Shown here: one piece after another, positions 1-13,800 of the stretch
Layout: every line of letters starts with the position of its first letter
How positions within the stretch are numbered: the first letter of the stretch is position 1
Assembly (NCBI GenBank): GCA_013365325.1
Contig: JABVXV010000184.1
Span: 1 to 64,000, forward strand
Length of the DNA: 64,000 nucleotides
Reading direction: 5' to 3'
Source: Dipetalonema caudispina
Taxonomy: Eukaryota; Nematoda; Chromadorea; Rhabditida; Onchocercidae
Position numbers and translations under genes: made by a program
Notes under the pieces: model-generated
Database searches by the model: none
What the model was told of the DNA's origin: nothing
What the model saw: the letters and a program-made list of their open reading frames with translations, nothing else

Positions 1-120
<120 letters not shown>

Positions 121-567
121 ATTAGTACCAATAATAATATTAATGATAATAATAATAACAGTGATAATAATAATCTTGGCAAAACTTGAAATACTTGTCT
201 CTTCGTTAAAATATTTTTATTTTTTTATTCGGTTTGTCTTAGGAAAATATCTAAGTTTTCCGATTTGGAAATTCAATATAAATATATTTTAGAGAAGATT
301 GAAGAACTGCCGCTTATAATGCATTTAAAAAATCGGAATCAAGCAATACAACGGTTTAACAGTTAGAATCGATAGCTTCCTGCATCTAATTATTGTACGG
401 TCATTTCTAGCCTATGATAGTGTCATCGTCATGAAAAGCGCTAAAATGAATAATGAGGTAGTCTCGATAGTTTTGGTAATTTCTAGCCTATTAAAACTTA
501 GAAATCAAAAGATGGAACTCGAAACACGCATGTTTCAAGTATATTTAATTAATTTTAAACAGTTTAC

Positions 568-1077
568 TTAATGAGTTCATCCACATCACTTCGCCTCCTT
601 CGTGTTAAAGTAATATTTGTAGCACTGAAAATACGACCCGTTAAACCACTTATCAACCTAAAAAAGAAGAAAGAAAACCCTCGTACTAACAATTCAAATG
701 CATTAATTAATTTTGAACAAATTTATCAATTTATCAGATGAATGGATGCAATTAAACTATATTATTGAAATCAAATTTTTCTACCGGACTATCTTTGAAA
801 ACTGTATTCCTCACTTCAAATTTTGTATTATCTGTTCACTTGTTTTTATACCGATTCAAATTAAGTCTTCAAATGTAAGCAAAACAGCAGAAGCAAATGA
901 AACGAAGGAAATTTGTAAAAGATTTACATATTTAATTTGTTAACATTTGTCTCCAAATATTGTATTTCATCGTGATGCTCGGTAGTATGAAATATAATAC
1001 CACCTAATAGAGCATAGAATACTATACAAAATATTAAAATGAAATATCGTATGCCATATTTATTGTGAAATCTGTAC
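568..1077 (-). CDS. Probable two-pore (TWK-type) K+ channel, two exons, partial
   Basis: Two minus-strand exons join in frame: 928-1077 (acceptor AG before, donor gtaaat) and 568-657 (acceptor ttttttag, donor gtaaac). The first encodes a short basic stretch (YRFHNKYGIRY), then one hydrophobic helix with the pattern FYALLGGIIFHTTE. This resembles the first membrane helix of nematode TWK channels, where a small-residue Leu-Gly motif is followed by aromatic-X-X-X-Glu. The second exon (LISGLTGR...RRRRSDVDELI) would belong to the extracellular cap before the first pore loop. No pore GYG motif is visible. Exons for the N-terminus should lie at higher coordinates and for the pore beyond the left edge; I found neither. 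The family call rests on one helix and is moderate. Confidence 0.5.
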
Positions 1078-3684
1078 CTGTTTAAAAGATAAATTAAAAA
1101 ATATTTAGTAATGAAAAAAATGGGAGTAAATAAGAATAATAAGAAGTTAAGCATAAATAATAGTTGCGAAAAAAAGGAAAAGGAAGCAAAAAATTTAACT
1201 TCAAAATTTACAATTTAATCACCATTTATCTAATTGAAGCTTAATATTTTAAATTTTGAATGTTTTTTCAATGTAACTCTCAGTATAACTAAATATTGCA
1301 ATTTAATATGCTTGTTAATTACCATTTTGTAACAACAGAACCAAACTTCTGATGCCGTGAATTTCATTTTAAAATAATGTTCCAAATTTTTGAAATAATT
1401 GGCATTCGGTTAAATTTCTACTAAATAAATTTTTGAGGCAAAATACACTATCAATTTAACTTTTCTTTTTCTTTTTTATCCAAAATATTTGACATTTAAA
1501 AAAATTAAAAAATTACAATACCTGGCTATATGCATTGAAAATTGAGTTTGTAGAATATCTTTCGAATTTGCTTCTACCATTTTAAATTTGTTTCCGACAA
1601 TATTTTTTCAAAATTCCAATTTAAGATCTAAAATTTCAATACTGCTTTTCTCAACGTTAAATTTGCAGAGATTATAGGAAATTTCTGAATAATTTAAGTT
1701 AGAAAGTTACAACAACACTTCCCATTCGATCTCTTGTCATTGTTGGTTGACATGATGGTTGAGATGTGGGAATTATCGTTTGTTCTATTCTCGCTTTTTT
1801 TTCCCCCCAACTTTTCGAATTATTGCAAGCAATTGCTAATATTTTGCACTAAAGTGAGATTTCTAAAACTTGGTTTAAATTTAATTGATTCAGATCTATC
1901 AAGAGAAATTTCCAAATTAATCTTTTTTTGTACAACAAATGATTAGTTTGATGCATAAAAAAGTGATTGCATTAAGAAATAATGATAATTCCGAAAATTA
2001 TAGTACGCAAAATGACTTATTGAAGAGAAAGTAAATCCTTTGAATTTCTGAAAACAGAATTTGGAGGAGAAGAAGAAACTTTCGTAACAAACCACAAGTG
2101 AATATATCTCGGGAATTATTTTTGAGGCGAGAATTTGTAACAAAATTGATAGTAGGTGCTAAACTACATTACGTTTGCTTACAAAAAAAAAAATTTCGAC
2201 TGATAAATTTTTTTTTTTTTTGCTCCGGCGGAAATGTTATCATAGTTATCGTCGTCACATTACTAATAAATCGATATGAAATGGTTCTCTTTATGGAATA
2301 ATTATTGAAAATTGTTCTATTACAGAAGTAATATGTCATCTTTAATGTTAGTTTCTATCATGCGGCATAATAGTTTTGTAAATTCCCGCATAATCTAATT
2401 AGAGATTAGTAAACTGTAACAAATATTCTAAGCACAGTTTCATGATAAGAATGATAATTGCAAATTAGTTGCCAGTTTCAAAGATAAATTAATCTTTATT
2501 CGAATGATTTGTTGTTTCAGGTTTGAAAATGTGAATTTTACTCAAGTCAGAAATTTTGCAATTTTTAATTTTTTATGAAACATTATGATCAACTTAAAAT
2601 GGCTTACCTAATAATAATTTAGAAGTAGTATAGTTGGTAGTCAAAATAATTTAATTCCAAATTTGAATACGTCAAGTCAAAATATGATTTCATTTTAATT
2701 GTTTAGAATTAATCCCTCACAATCAGTAGATAATAAGTTCAGATTGGTAAGAAAATAAATTAAATTTAGGGGGTAACCTGAATAGTTTTTTCTGTTCTTT
2801 TTTTTTTTTTATTTTTGTTTTAGCTGACTATAAATTTTATCCATAAAATACTATCTTAAAAAGATAGCAAGATAATATTTTCCAGTCGATCGATCACGTA
2901 ATGTAGTTTTATAAGTATCTTAGTAATGTATTTTAAATTTCTTCGCTTCCTAGAACTTGCTATTAGAATACCTTGTTTCAATCACTTATTTAATTATTTT
3001 TTCAAGTTTAAATATTAACAAAAAAAAAAAAAAAAATGAATAGCATTGTTATAATGTTCAAAACTATCGAGGTTTTATTACTAGACATGTACACACACAT
3101 GCATACATACACTTTTATTATGATTTTAAGTGTAGATTCAGAGATAAATATATAATAAAATTTGTAAATAATACTCTCATAAATACCATCCATTAATGTA
3201 TTTGTTTCCTTATTTTTCGTAATGAAATTAGTTTTATATCTAATTTATGCTTTAATTATGCCATCATAATTTGTTATCATATTCATTACCAAATGAAAAA
3301 GATAACCTTTTTACGTAGCATCAATGATAATGAAATGTAGAAAAGAAGCACGCAAAACGATGAAAATGATAATTTAAATGCATCATTATATATTACGATT
3401 TCTATTGGAATTTTAGAAATCAGATAAATTTGACATTTTGACAAAATCTTTTCACTGAAATGAAAATTTGAGTCATAATATAAAATAATTAGCAATGCTA
3501 TCATTAAAGTTGTTTAGTTTCAGAATCTGTGTGTTTTTTTATATTAGTTTGATTGAAAACAAAAAATGTATGCAGTTTCAAACTAATAAAAGGAAATTGT
3601 TGTGTTTGAATAAAATTATTTATAAATCAACAAATCTTGTGTATGATATTTTTAAAATTTTCCCCTCACTAGGCATTTTGAAAA
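1078..3684. other. AT-rich non-coding stretch
   Basis: No exon with credible splice signals was found. It contains short A/T runs (for example 3018-3035) and only short open frames on either strand. It may be 5' sequence or a large intron of the channel gene to its left. Confidence 0.5.
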
Positions 3685-4815
3685 GCCTTGGTTGGTATGG
3701 ACAACAGGACAGTGGCCTGGAAGTTGGAAACCGCTAAGGAGTGTGTAATAACTCACCTGCCGAATCAACTAGCCCTGAAAATGGATGGCGCTTAAGCGGG
3801 AGACTTATACTCAACCGTTGCATGGCTTGTGTTTTTATTTGAAAGGGAAAACCTGGCCGCAACGAGTAAGAGGGTCGCAATGGTTAGCGTTGAAGACTTT
3901 GGGCGTAGGCCCGGTTGGAGCTTCCATTGGTGCAGATCTTGGTGGTAGTAGCAAATATTCAAGTGAGATCCTTGAAGACTGAAGTGGAGAAGGGTTCCAC
4001 GTGAACAGCAGTTGAATGTGGGTCAGTCGATCCTAAGATATTGGCTAATGCCGTTTAATAAAATAGAGGAATGGAGGTGTAATCCATCTGATAAATCGAA
4101 AGGGAAACGGGTTAATATTCCCGTACCTGGACACGGAGATAAATACTCATCGTGAGGATTTAGCGCGGTAACGCAAATGAACTCGGAAACATTGAGGAAA
4201 GCCCGAGCCAGAGTTCTCTTTTCTGGTTAAGGAACGGACTCCCTGGAATCGGTTCAGCCGGAGATAGGGACGTTGTTTCCGTAAAGCGCCACGGTTCCTG
4301 TGGTGTCTCGTGCGCTTTGTTCGATCCATGAAAATCCGAGGGAAGCTATTTGAATTTCGTGCCAGATCGTACCCATATCCGCAGCAGGTCTCCAAGGTGA
4401 ACAGCCTCTAGTCGATAGAATAATGTAGGTAAGGGAAGTCGGCAAATTAGATCCGTAACTTCGGGATAAGGATTGGCTCTAAGGACTGGGCCGGTCGGGC
4501 TGTAATGTGAAGTGAGTACGGTTTGATCCATGCAGTGTAACATTAATGAATCATGTATTCATTGATGAAACTCGGCTAGTGTTTGAACTGTCTTATGGAC
4601 CGTTACAGCTGCGTATCACATTTACTTTTAACCAAAGTGAATGTTTATTTGATACTTCGGCCGGCGTTAAACAGTCAACTTAGAACTGGCACGGACTCGG
4701 GGAATCCGACTGTCTAATTAAAACAGAGGAGACAGATGGCCCTTGCGGGCGTTGACTGTCTCTGATTTCTGCCCAGTGCTCTGAATGTAAAAGTGAAGAA
4801 ATTCAACCAAGCGCA

Positions 4816-4875
<60 letters not shown>

Positions 4876-4909
4876 CGTGACGCGCATGAATGAATTAACG
4901 AGATTCCCA

Positions 4910-4940
<31 letters not shown>

Positions 4941-4969
4941 CAGCCAAGGGAACTGGGCTTGGCAAACAC

Positions 4970-5001
<32 letters not shown>

Positions 5002-5046
5002 GTAGTCCAACTCTGTGAAGAATCATGAGAGGTGTAGCATCAGTCG
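3685..5046 (+). rRNA. Partial, degenerate large-subunit (28S) rRNA copy
   Basis: About 1.36 kb colinear with the 3'-central part of eukaryotic 28S rRNA. Recognisable blocks include CTAAGGAGTGTGTAATAACT, CCTGAAAATGGATGGCGC, TGACTCTCTTAAGGTAGCCA and GAAGACCCTGTTGAGCTTGA. It starts and ends abruptly in AT-rich DNA without 18S, 5.8S, spacers or the 28S ends. Several changes hit positions that are nearly invariant in eukaryotes. Examples are a two-base insertion in the AAACCACAGCCAAGGG block (reads AAACCACACAGCC, about 4935), TAATTCGTGACG for TAATTAGTGACG (about 4873), and an extra T in GGGAACGGGC. The R1/R2 retrotransposon target region is present without an insertion. It is best read as an rRNA pseudogene or orphan fragment; boundaries are good to about 10 bp. 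Open frames on its minus strand (4147-4543) are shadows. Confidence 0.9.
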
Positions 5047-5659
5047 TTCAGGTTGTAATTTTATTTAAAGGGAGAAAGGAAATGAAAATATTTCTTTATT
5101 TGCTTAATTTTTATTAGTACATCAAATTTTGATTTAATCACATCTCGAAATAAATACTAATTGATAAACGTAAATTAGAAATTATTACTTTAGCATATCT
5201 TTGTCAGTCGAGTATTTGAAAAATGTTTTCATACAAGAATAGATCAGAGGTATTTATGGAAATTGTTTCCAAGTTCGTGTGATATGTGCGTTCTGCAAAT
5301 CCTCCAAGAAAGTGCGTGCTATTGCATGATGCTAAACTATGAGAAGTTTACATTTCTTTTTTTCTTAGGAAAACTAATTAGTAATAATAATTAATTAATA
5401 GTAATATTTTTTCAAGGAACTGATCTGTGGTATCCGCTGGAAGTACAAAATTGCAATGATTTCGTGTGAACAGAAGCAAAATGATTGTATACAATTCCAC
5501 TACTAGCGCTTTTTGAAAATATTAATTAATAGATGGAAAAATTAGGGAAAAGTAGAAAAAAATAGTAGTTGGATGAAAACTTTGCAATAATGTACGTTCC
5601 CAAATTGAAATTTGATTCAAAATTTAAAATTCACAAGAAGGAAAAGAAAGGAAAAACGA

Positions 5660-5741
5660 GCTATTAATATTGTAAATGAAACTTTTTATAATTCATTCAT
5701 GCTATTAATGTTGCAAAGAAAACTTTTTATAACTCATTCAT
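5660..5741. repeat. 41-bp tandem duplication
   Basis: Two adjacent 41-bp units, 5660-5700 and 5701-5741, beginning GCTATTAAT and ending TCATTCAT, differ at a handful of positions. No coding potential. Confidence 0.85.
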
Positions 5742-8700
5742 CCTTCATTTCTCCGAATTTTTGATTTTCAGCTAACAGAAGATTTTATCACAATAATATC
5801 CCTCTCAATTATGTCGTGACATTAAATCTTATCATTCCAGAAAAGAAAAATCATTCGTTATTGATTTCTCAACAAATGTGACACATTTTTAGCATAATCT
5901 AACTAACTAACTTTGATGAAATGAAATACATTGAGAGATAATTTTCTTTTCTTTCGTGCCAATTCATTTCGTCAAAAAATTTGAAAAGAAAATAAGACAA
6001 AAAAATTAAATTGTGTCTCGACAACTGTTTATTTATTCTTATCACCAATTTTACAAGAAATGATTTGGGTGAAAATGAAAATTAATTGGGAAAACAAAAT
6101 CATAACGCGGAAACAATATAAATTGCAATTGCAACATACAAATTTTCAGCTGCAAACCACTGAAAAAACGATATTTGCATTGTTTTGGAACTATAAAACA
6201 GCTTCATTCATAACTATGTATATGTTATCTAAAATTGGTAAGGAAAAAAAATCTAATAACATTAAAAAATTTGTCCAGGTCATCATTCTTTTCTCTGCTG
6301 CTGTGACCTTTCATAGCTGTCAGCTTCTTAGCTTATTTAATTTCTAGTATAATTTCATTGGAGCATATTTTGGTGTGGAAAAATTGAAATAGCTATTATA
6401 TTTCAATGTAAATCTAGATTTGCTAAATTAAATTTAGCAAATGGCGGAAAAAAGTGCCATCCTTAGCAAAATTTTGTGTGATGAATGTTTCCATTGCTTA
6501 ATTCAATTTTTTTAAAAAATTTTCCAATTTTTCAAACAAATTCTGATCTTCAGATCTTTGATAGAAATAATTGCAAGGTGGAGAATTTGAAATGCAAAAC
6601 TATGGAATGTTTGGAATCAAATTTCATTCTCATAAATGAATATTCATTTCGGCTCAGCGATGATGAAGAATTTAGTGTAAATTTTGTCTTTGAGTTCTCT
6701 TAGACTGCCCATTTCGAATTTAGAATTTTTAGGACATCACCTGAAAGATAACGTTGATTTTCTCTAAATCATATTGCTATTGTTAAAATTATTATTAAAT
6801 AGTTTAAAGGAATTATGTACCAATAGAATAACCAATTGCAGTAATGAAATAAAATAATTAGCCAAAAGCGACAATAATTCGATGAAATTATGCAAAAGTT
6901 TCAAAAACAAATGATTGTATCAGTACTTCGATGCTACTTTTTTCTTTTTTGGTTGACTTCTTTGTTGCTTCTTTGCTTCGATGACATTTATTCTTATAGT
7001 ATATTTTGTCCCAAAGATTGATTTCATGTTTTTTTATTTGTAAACTTGTTTTTCTAAATTTAAATTGCATAATATTTCTGTATGCTTTATTTCTAAATCA
7101 ATAATTTAAATGAATTTAAGAGAGAAATTAGTCGCTATTATTGCCACACAAAGACAACACCTTTATGAAACAATAAAGGATATTCATTGAAATTCATTTA
7201 AATGGAGCCTTACTAAACAAGTCATAGTTCTCGGGACCAATGAAAGCTTTAAATTCAGACGAATTGCCAGTGAAACCGTTAAAACATAAATGGTTACTCT
7301 TTTTAAAGCCTTTTTTTGAAGAGTGCCAAATTTATGGAATGGAATTATCACAATAAATCGTGAAATATTTTGCATGCAAAATGTATGCATACTAATAAAC
7401 CATTGATAGCAATAGCACTTATTGATGAAACAATAATGTTTAGATCGTTTTCCTCATAAAACAACTTTTGAAATATTGTTCAGCTACAAATGCTTTTGTT
7501 ATTCGCTTAATGTAAAGAGGGTATATTGTCGAAAATAATTTGTTATTTAAAAACGTTTAATGTTGAACATCACCCAACATTTTCGACACTGATTTCCATG
7601 TTGTCACAATAGAAATATTAGAATTCTAATAGAATTAATCCTGAAATGTGCAAATTTCAACCATATTCAAAATATGTGAGCCCATTAAAAAGGTTTTATT
7701 ATTTTAAGGTAATAGAGGAGTTTGTTGATTGGTGTTAATATTAATATAATTCGTTGATTGGAAATGTTTCAGAGGATATTTCAATGTTTAAATTAGCTGA
7801 AATGAAATTAACTTAAACAGAGATGATTATCACTTAGATATAATTTGAACAGAAAAAAAAATATTATTTATTATCGCAGCAATATTTGCACCTTTTGGTT
7901 CATCGAAATTCAATTACGCTTTGAATCACGTATTGAATATTGAAATCCGTTTCAATTGTTTTAGCTATACATTTCAAATATTTCAAGTTTCTTTAGTTCC
8001 GTTAACTTCATCTATCATATTTCATGCTTTATTTAATTTGAGCAATTTGCAGGAAATATTCAAAACCTGGAAAATAAGTTGAAGAATTAGGCCAAAGTTA
8101 ATTTTTTCATTGAAAGGTGAACGAGTAGTTTATTTTACTCCGGCTTTTTCTATTTCACTTCTTTACTTCTAGTATTAATCGACATTAATTTTTATGGCAA
8201 AAGAAATATTCAATTAATGCTAAATATGTAAAAGCTTAAAAAATTTGATAAAAGTAAAACATCTTTGTTGTTGAAATTAAGGAAAAAAATTTTAAATTTT
8301 CTACATAATCTTAGCCTTAACTATGGCAAATTTTGTTTCATTACAGTGTAATGTAGTGGTGACATTGCTAATGGACTAACTCTATTAATAATTAATAAGT
8401 CAGTAATTAGCGTTATTATTGTAAGGTATGTATGATTCACCTATCTTTGTCAAAGAAATTATAATTATTTCAAATTTTTTAGGATTCTGTTTAAAATTAT
8501 AAATTAGTTTATTCTTTTCATTTTTATTCGACTTATATCTTTGCTTACTTTTTCATTTTCAAATTTCTGCTTTTCTTTGAAATGTTATAGTTATCGTTTT
8601 TTTTTTTTAACGAGAAAAGAGAAGAGGGAATAGTCATGGGAAAAAGGAATTTTAAATTTATTTGAAAAATTATCCTTAATCACCATCTTCAATAACTCTT

Positions 8701-9060
8701 CATATTTAATGCTTACTTATAAATTCTCTCAATCCTTTTTTAAAAGTTAACATACATTATAGATTTTGAAAAAAAAAAAGAAAAAATATTCCGAAACAGA
8801 AGTGTATTAAATTTTAATTTCATTGCTTTAAAACAAAAATGTAAATAATTGAAATTTAATGAAGTTTTTTTTTTTTTTTTTTCACGTCCATTGATTAATA
8901 CCGCATAGGGTCTTTTTATTTCCACCAAAGAAAGTTGTTGACATCTGCAAACTTTTGCTAAATTAGCTACATAAAATTCTCACTACATTCCCAGCATGAT
9001 CATTCAGCAAAAGAAAAATAAAGAAATAAGCAACCTTAAAAGAGAGAGAAAGAGGATGAG

Positions 9061-9092
<32 letters not shown>

Positions 9093-9203
9093 ATAAAACG
9101 AAATGAACAGAAAAATAAGCACTTATTTGAATATTCTTGGCTCTTTTTTTTATGATGTGCCAAGAAATGAAATACTCTCTTATTTTTTTTCTCTCTCCAT
9201 CTT

Positions 9204-9224
9204 TCTCTCTCTCTCTCTCTCTCT
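9204..9224. repeat. (CT)n microsatellite
   Basis: Pure CT dinucleotide array between T-rich and A-rich tracts. Confidence 0.9.
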
Positions 9225-10310
9225 AGATTTTCCAGGATTAACAAAAAAAAAAAAAAAGAAAAAAAAAAGCGAAATGGATATTTGGGTTGTTCATTTGTTT
9301 GCATCACATTTTTATTTATACCCTTCTTATTTAAAATCTACTTGATAAGCTTAAATCCTAAGGCTAATTTTGAACTATTCATGCTAAACATAGCAATGCA
9401 CTTTTTTTTTCTTTTAAAATTTGTAAAAGAAGAAAATGAAATGAAAAGAGAGAAAGAAGAAAAGAAAGAGAAAGAGAAGAAGGAAGAAATAGTATTTTTT
9501 TTTCCTTCATTCCATTCGTTTTAAAAATGACAATAGTAAAATTAATAATTATAGATTGTTTCTTCTTTCCCATTCGTTCCTTTTTTTTTTTTCTTTTCCA
9601 CTTTCTTTCTTTCTTTTATTTTATTTTTTTTTTTTTTTTCGTCTCAAATGAAACTATGCAATTATTATTTATGAAATGGAAAAAGTAAAATGTAATAGAA
9701 TTTAATGAAATGATTAAAAAGAGTTTTCATAAGTAGTAAACAATTAGAAGTACTTGACGCTTTTTTTTTTTTCTAACATTTCTTCCTTTTTTCTCTTCTT
9801 TTTTAAATTTAAATTTCATTTCTATATATCAACTTACTTTTTCCTTCTCACTGCTGATTAATCAGCTTATATTAACACTACCTTATCATCATATCTTTAT
9901 GTCAACTTATTCATTCATCCATCTTAAACATTTCAGCTCATTTATTAATTTGAATTGATATATTCCTTAATTTTAATTATATTTATAGGAGTAATTCAGA
10001 TTTGGGTAAAATTAAATGAAATAAAAATTTGAATGGAACAAAATCAAACATTTATGAATGAGAAATGTTACAATCTCCGATAATTGATTTGTATAAATAT
10101 GTTTTTCAGAAATTTATTGAAATACAATAACATTGTAATTTATAAAAAAAAAAAAGAAAGGTAAAGAAAAGAAAGAAAAGTAAATTATTGAAGAAATGTC
10201 AGTTCAAAAATTAATTTCATTTTTCATTCTTTATGATCTTTGATAAATTTTTGTTATTACTTGCAACTATTTTCAGTAATCTTTGCTTTTTTAAAATTTT
10301 TTTTTCTTGC

Positions 10311-10472
10311 ATATTCAAATAATTACATATACATATACATAAATGAATGTTATGTTTATTTTAGTAAAGAGAAAAATTACAGTAATTTTTAATATTCAAA
10401 TAGGTATACATACATATGCATGAATGAATATTATGTTTAATTTTAGCAATGAAAAAAAAATTATAATAATTT
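10311..10472. repeat. Diverged ~81-bp tandem duplication
   Basis: The start ATATTCAAAT recurs at 10311 and 10392. Both units continue with ATACAT-rich sequence, AATGAAT..TTATGTTTA and TTTTAG followed by an A-rich tail. Identity is moderate, so this is an old duplication. Confidence 0.7.
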
Positions 10473-10749
10473 GAAATATTTATCAATGTTATAAACGAAT
10501 GCACGCATATTCATTAGTTAATGTATTATGAAATGAAAAATTAAAAAAACAGACAAATGAAAACGTGAAGTAAACGGACGTAAACGTTGTACAATTTCAT
10601 TGTTTACATTCATCTTCTGCTATTACTACTAATATTACTACTTCACAATTGTTAAAATCATTATCATCATTGTTTATAGAATTATTCTGATTTCGGTATC
10701 AAGAATAATTGATAAAATCCAAAAAATTAAACATATTTTTCCTCCCTAT

Positions 10750-10751
10750 CC

Positions 10752-10802
<51 letters not shown>
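10750..10802. repeat. (CT)n microsatellite
   Basis: About 53 bp of CT repeats broken twice by TT. Short ATC repeats follow at about 10838-10862. Confidence 0.95.
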
Positions 10803-13800
10803 AATCTGATCTTACGTCCTTCTTTCCTACCCCATTATCATCATCATCATTATCATCACTACCATTGCTTTCTTGAAAATTAACAAATTTATTCATAGGT
10901 GAACATTCCTCTTATTCCTTCCTACCCTCAACGACATTTACTGAAGTTAATTATCAGTAATAGTCACACCTTTACGATAACTACCGATCAACTTTATGAG
11001 AATACTTCATCATTCATTCGAGTTTATTTCACTAATCAATCTCTAGCTTCAGTATCGCTAATACTATATAAGTTACAGCAATCTTCTCATATTCCATCAG
11101 TAATATGGATAATTTGCTTCAATATAATCACATCTTTAAAATCAAAATCAAAGCCACATCAGGTTGATACTAATGTTTCACCCATTTTCTTCAAGTCACT
11201 ATTTTTTATTTTTAACTTGTCAGCAAAATTTACTCACAGCTCTTCAAACTTTAGCATTTTTTCCACTTTTTTTTTTTAAAAAAAAAGGAAAGAAATTTGA
11301 TACTTCAAATTTATCTGGATGAAAATCAAAAAAAAGCACAAATATAGCAGAAAGGAGAGAAAAATAAAAGGTTTAGCTTATTTAAGTAACAGTGTTAAAA
11401 GTTTTACCTTATACTTCTTTTTCTTTGCAAATAATTAAAGAATAGCGCCAATATGCCTTATACCATAATTAATAACTTATTTGGTTCCTATAATTATTCA
11501 CTTTTTGCTCTCTTTTGAAAATTAGCAATTATTCAATTAACTTATAAAATGCCTTTTAATTTGCTCTTTGCAGAAAATATGTAAAGTTAAAAATAATTGA
11601 AATAAATTCATTCATATCTGTATATTTATTGATGGGTACATAAACTGCTCCCATCCGAATCCCGGGACAAATAAACTTCGAGAAATTTTGAAAGTTAAAA
11701 CTCTTGAAAGACAAATTATGAATTTGTCAAATTTCGACGACCATGAAAACGAATTAGAAAATTAAATTTTTTATAATTGGGATTAAATTTTAATTATTGC
11801 CGATGTTATCATTAGGCAAATCGAAAAATGAATGCCAAACTAAAAACACTGTAATTAAAAAAGAAAAAATCGACCAAATTATTTTAAATATACCGCAAAA
11901 AAAAATTGTCAAATAATCTCTCCTTTTTTTCTAAGTCTTTTTTTTTCAAAGGTTTAAGGTTTAGTTTTAGCTAAAAAAAGTTTGAAAGGTTTTTGATCAT
12001 TTAAAATTTTTTTCTACAAGCTTGAAGTAGGAATTAATGATGTAGTAAAGCGTAAGTATACATCGTTTTTGTTGTAATTGTTACTATCATAAAAGGCTTA
12101 AACTATACCAAGACTTTTGAAATATTAACTAATTATGCCTATAGGTCTGAATTATTAATGCCATCATTGTAATACTGAGTACATTTTTTGATCCTTCAAT
12201 CTTTTAATCATAATAATTCCCATAATTTTATAATTGTAATTCAATTATAGCATAATTATTACTTTCAAAATTCAAGATATAACCAATATCTTTGCATACA
12301 AAATGTAATTATTACTATGCAACTGTTCAATTTTGTTTATCAATAATTTCAATTGATTTTAATTTTCTTTTTTTCTTATATTTTTTGATCAAATTCCATT
12401 TTAGTGTCTATTTAAGTAAGCAATCAATATTGAAATTGCAAGTAATAGAAGTTACAAGCTTTGCTAAAAAGTCTCAACGACATATTTATTCCTCTTTCAC
12501 TTTTTGCAAAAAAACAACTTCAACAGGAAGCTTTTTAGGAAATCTCTCATTTTCTCCATATTTACTCATCGATTTTACAGAAAATACAAACCTGAAATGA
12601 GTATCAAATGGAAAATTGATGAAAAATATTCTTGCAATGTTCATTATCATTAATAGCTATAACTCTATTACTAATTACATTCAATATTACATTAAAACTA
12701 TTTGTCTCTCATAAAGATATATATAATAATTTAGTAATTGATCTTTCCTTTTTTTTTTTTTTTTTTTTCAGTAAAGAATTTGCTATAGAATCATTTCAAA
12801 TGCAGTATTATGTTATCACATAAAAATTTTTGTGCTTTCTTTTTCTCATCATTTTATTAAGTAAAAAATTTCAAATTTCGATAAAGTTTTACATTTTTAA
12901 TTCTTTTTTTTTTCATCTAACTAGTAATGCAGAATAAAACTGTCGTAACTATTAAATATTCCGTACTGATTACTAGTCTGAAATTAATCGCAATTCCTAA
13001 TATTTGTTAGCGTTACGTGATTGGCGTGAATCGAATGATCGTTTCAACACAGTTAATTTGCATTTCATTTTCATTAGTTGCTTTTTAATGTGGAAAGATT
13101 TGCAAATATGTTAACTTTGTCGGTTTCAAAAATTTCAAAAAGCACCGAAAAATTTGACTCGCCTTCTCCGTTTCTCTTCTCTCTCTCTCTCACTTTCAAT
13201 GATAAATTCCCCAAAGAATTTTTCCCACATTGTTAGATGATGAGGGAGAAAATGAGCAGTACATTTCATATATCCCGAAATTCAACGATAATGTAAAAGT
13301 TGATTTAGTTACTACTATCATCAGTGGGAAATCGATGGTTTCATTTTTCAATCTCGTACGCAATTTCACTTCATCTGTGTTTATTTGTTGGTAAAAGGAA
13401 AAAAAAAACCGAAATCAGCAAAGATAATGGTAATTATTTTTAGCAAATTTTAACTAATATAAAAAAACTGCTTTATTTAACTTCGAGTTAATAAATCTAT
13501 CAAAAATTACGAAAAAAAAAAAACTTCAAAAGTTGTAAAATTCTAATAAAGATTGGATAAAAATTTGTAAAGAAGAAAGAAGAAGAAGAAGAAGAGGAAG
13601 GATAAAATAAGGGAAATTCATGAAATATTAGGAATAAAACTGATGAGTTGCTTTTTCTTTAGCAAATAATTAAAATTTAATATCCAAAATTTGTCTTACC
13701 ATAGACTTTGACTTGTAATTTTGTCAACTATGTTATTGCTGTTAAAACCAAGACTAATTAAATACTTGTATTGCTTAAAATTGAATTGAATGAAGATCAG

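Noticed and set aside
3995..4003. CACGTG E-box
   Set aside because: Falls inside the 28S rRNA copy.
4147..4543. Three overlapping minus-strand open frames of 63-82 codons
   Set aside because: They lie antisense within the 28S rRNA copy; rRNA is GC-richer and leaves frames open by composition.
8963..9573. Open frames of 64-114 codons rich in Phe/Lys/Glu/Arg
   Set aside because: They are translations of poly-A, poly-T, CT and GA tracts.
10899..11279. 126-codon plus-strand frame
   Set aside because: Open and slightly less AT-rich, with an acceptor-like tatag at its start, but no domain, no matching partner exon and a low-complexity Phe/Ser-rich end.
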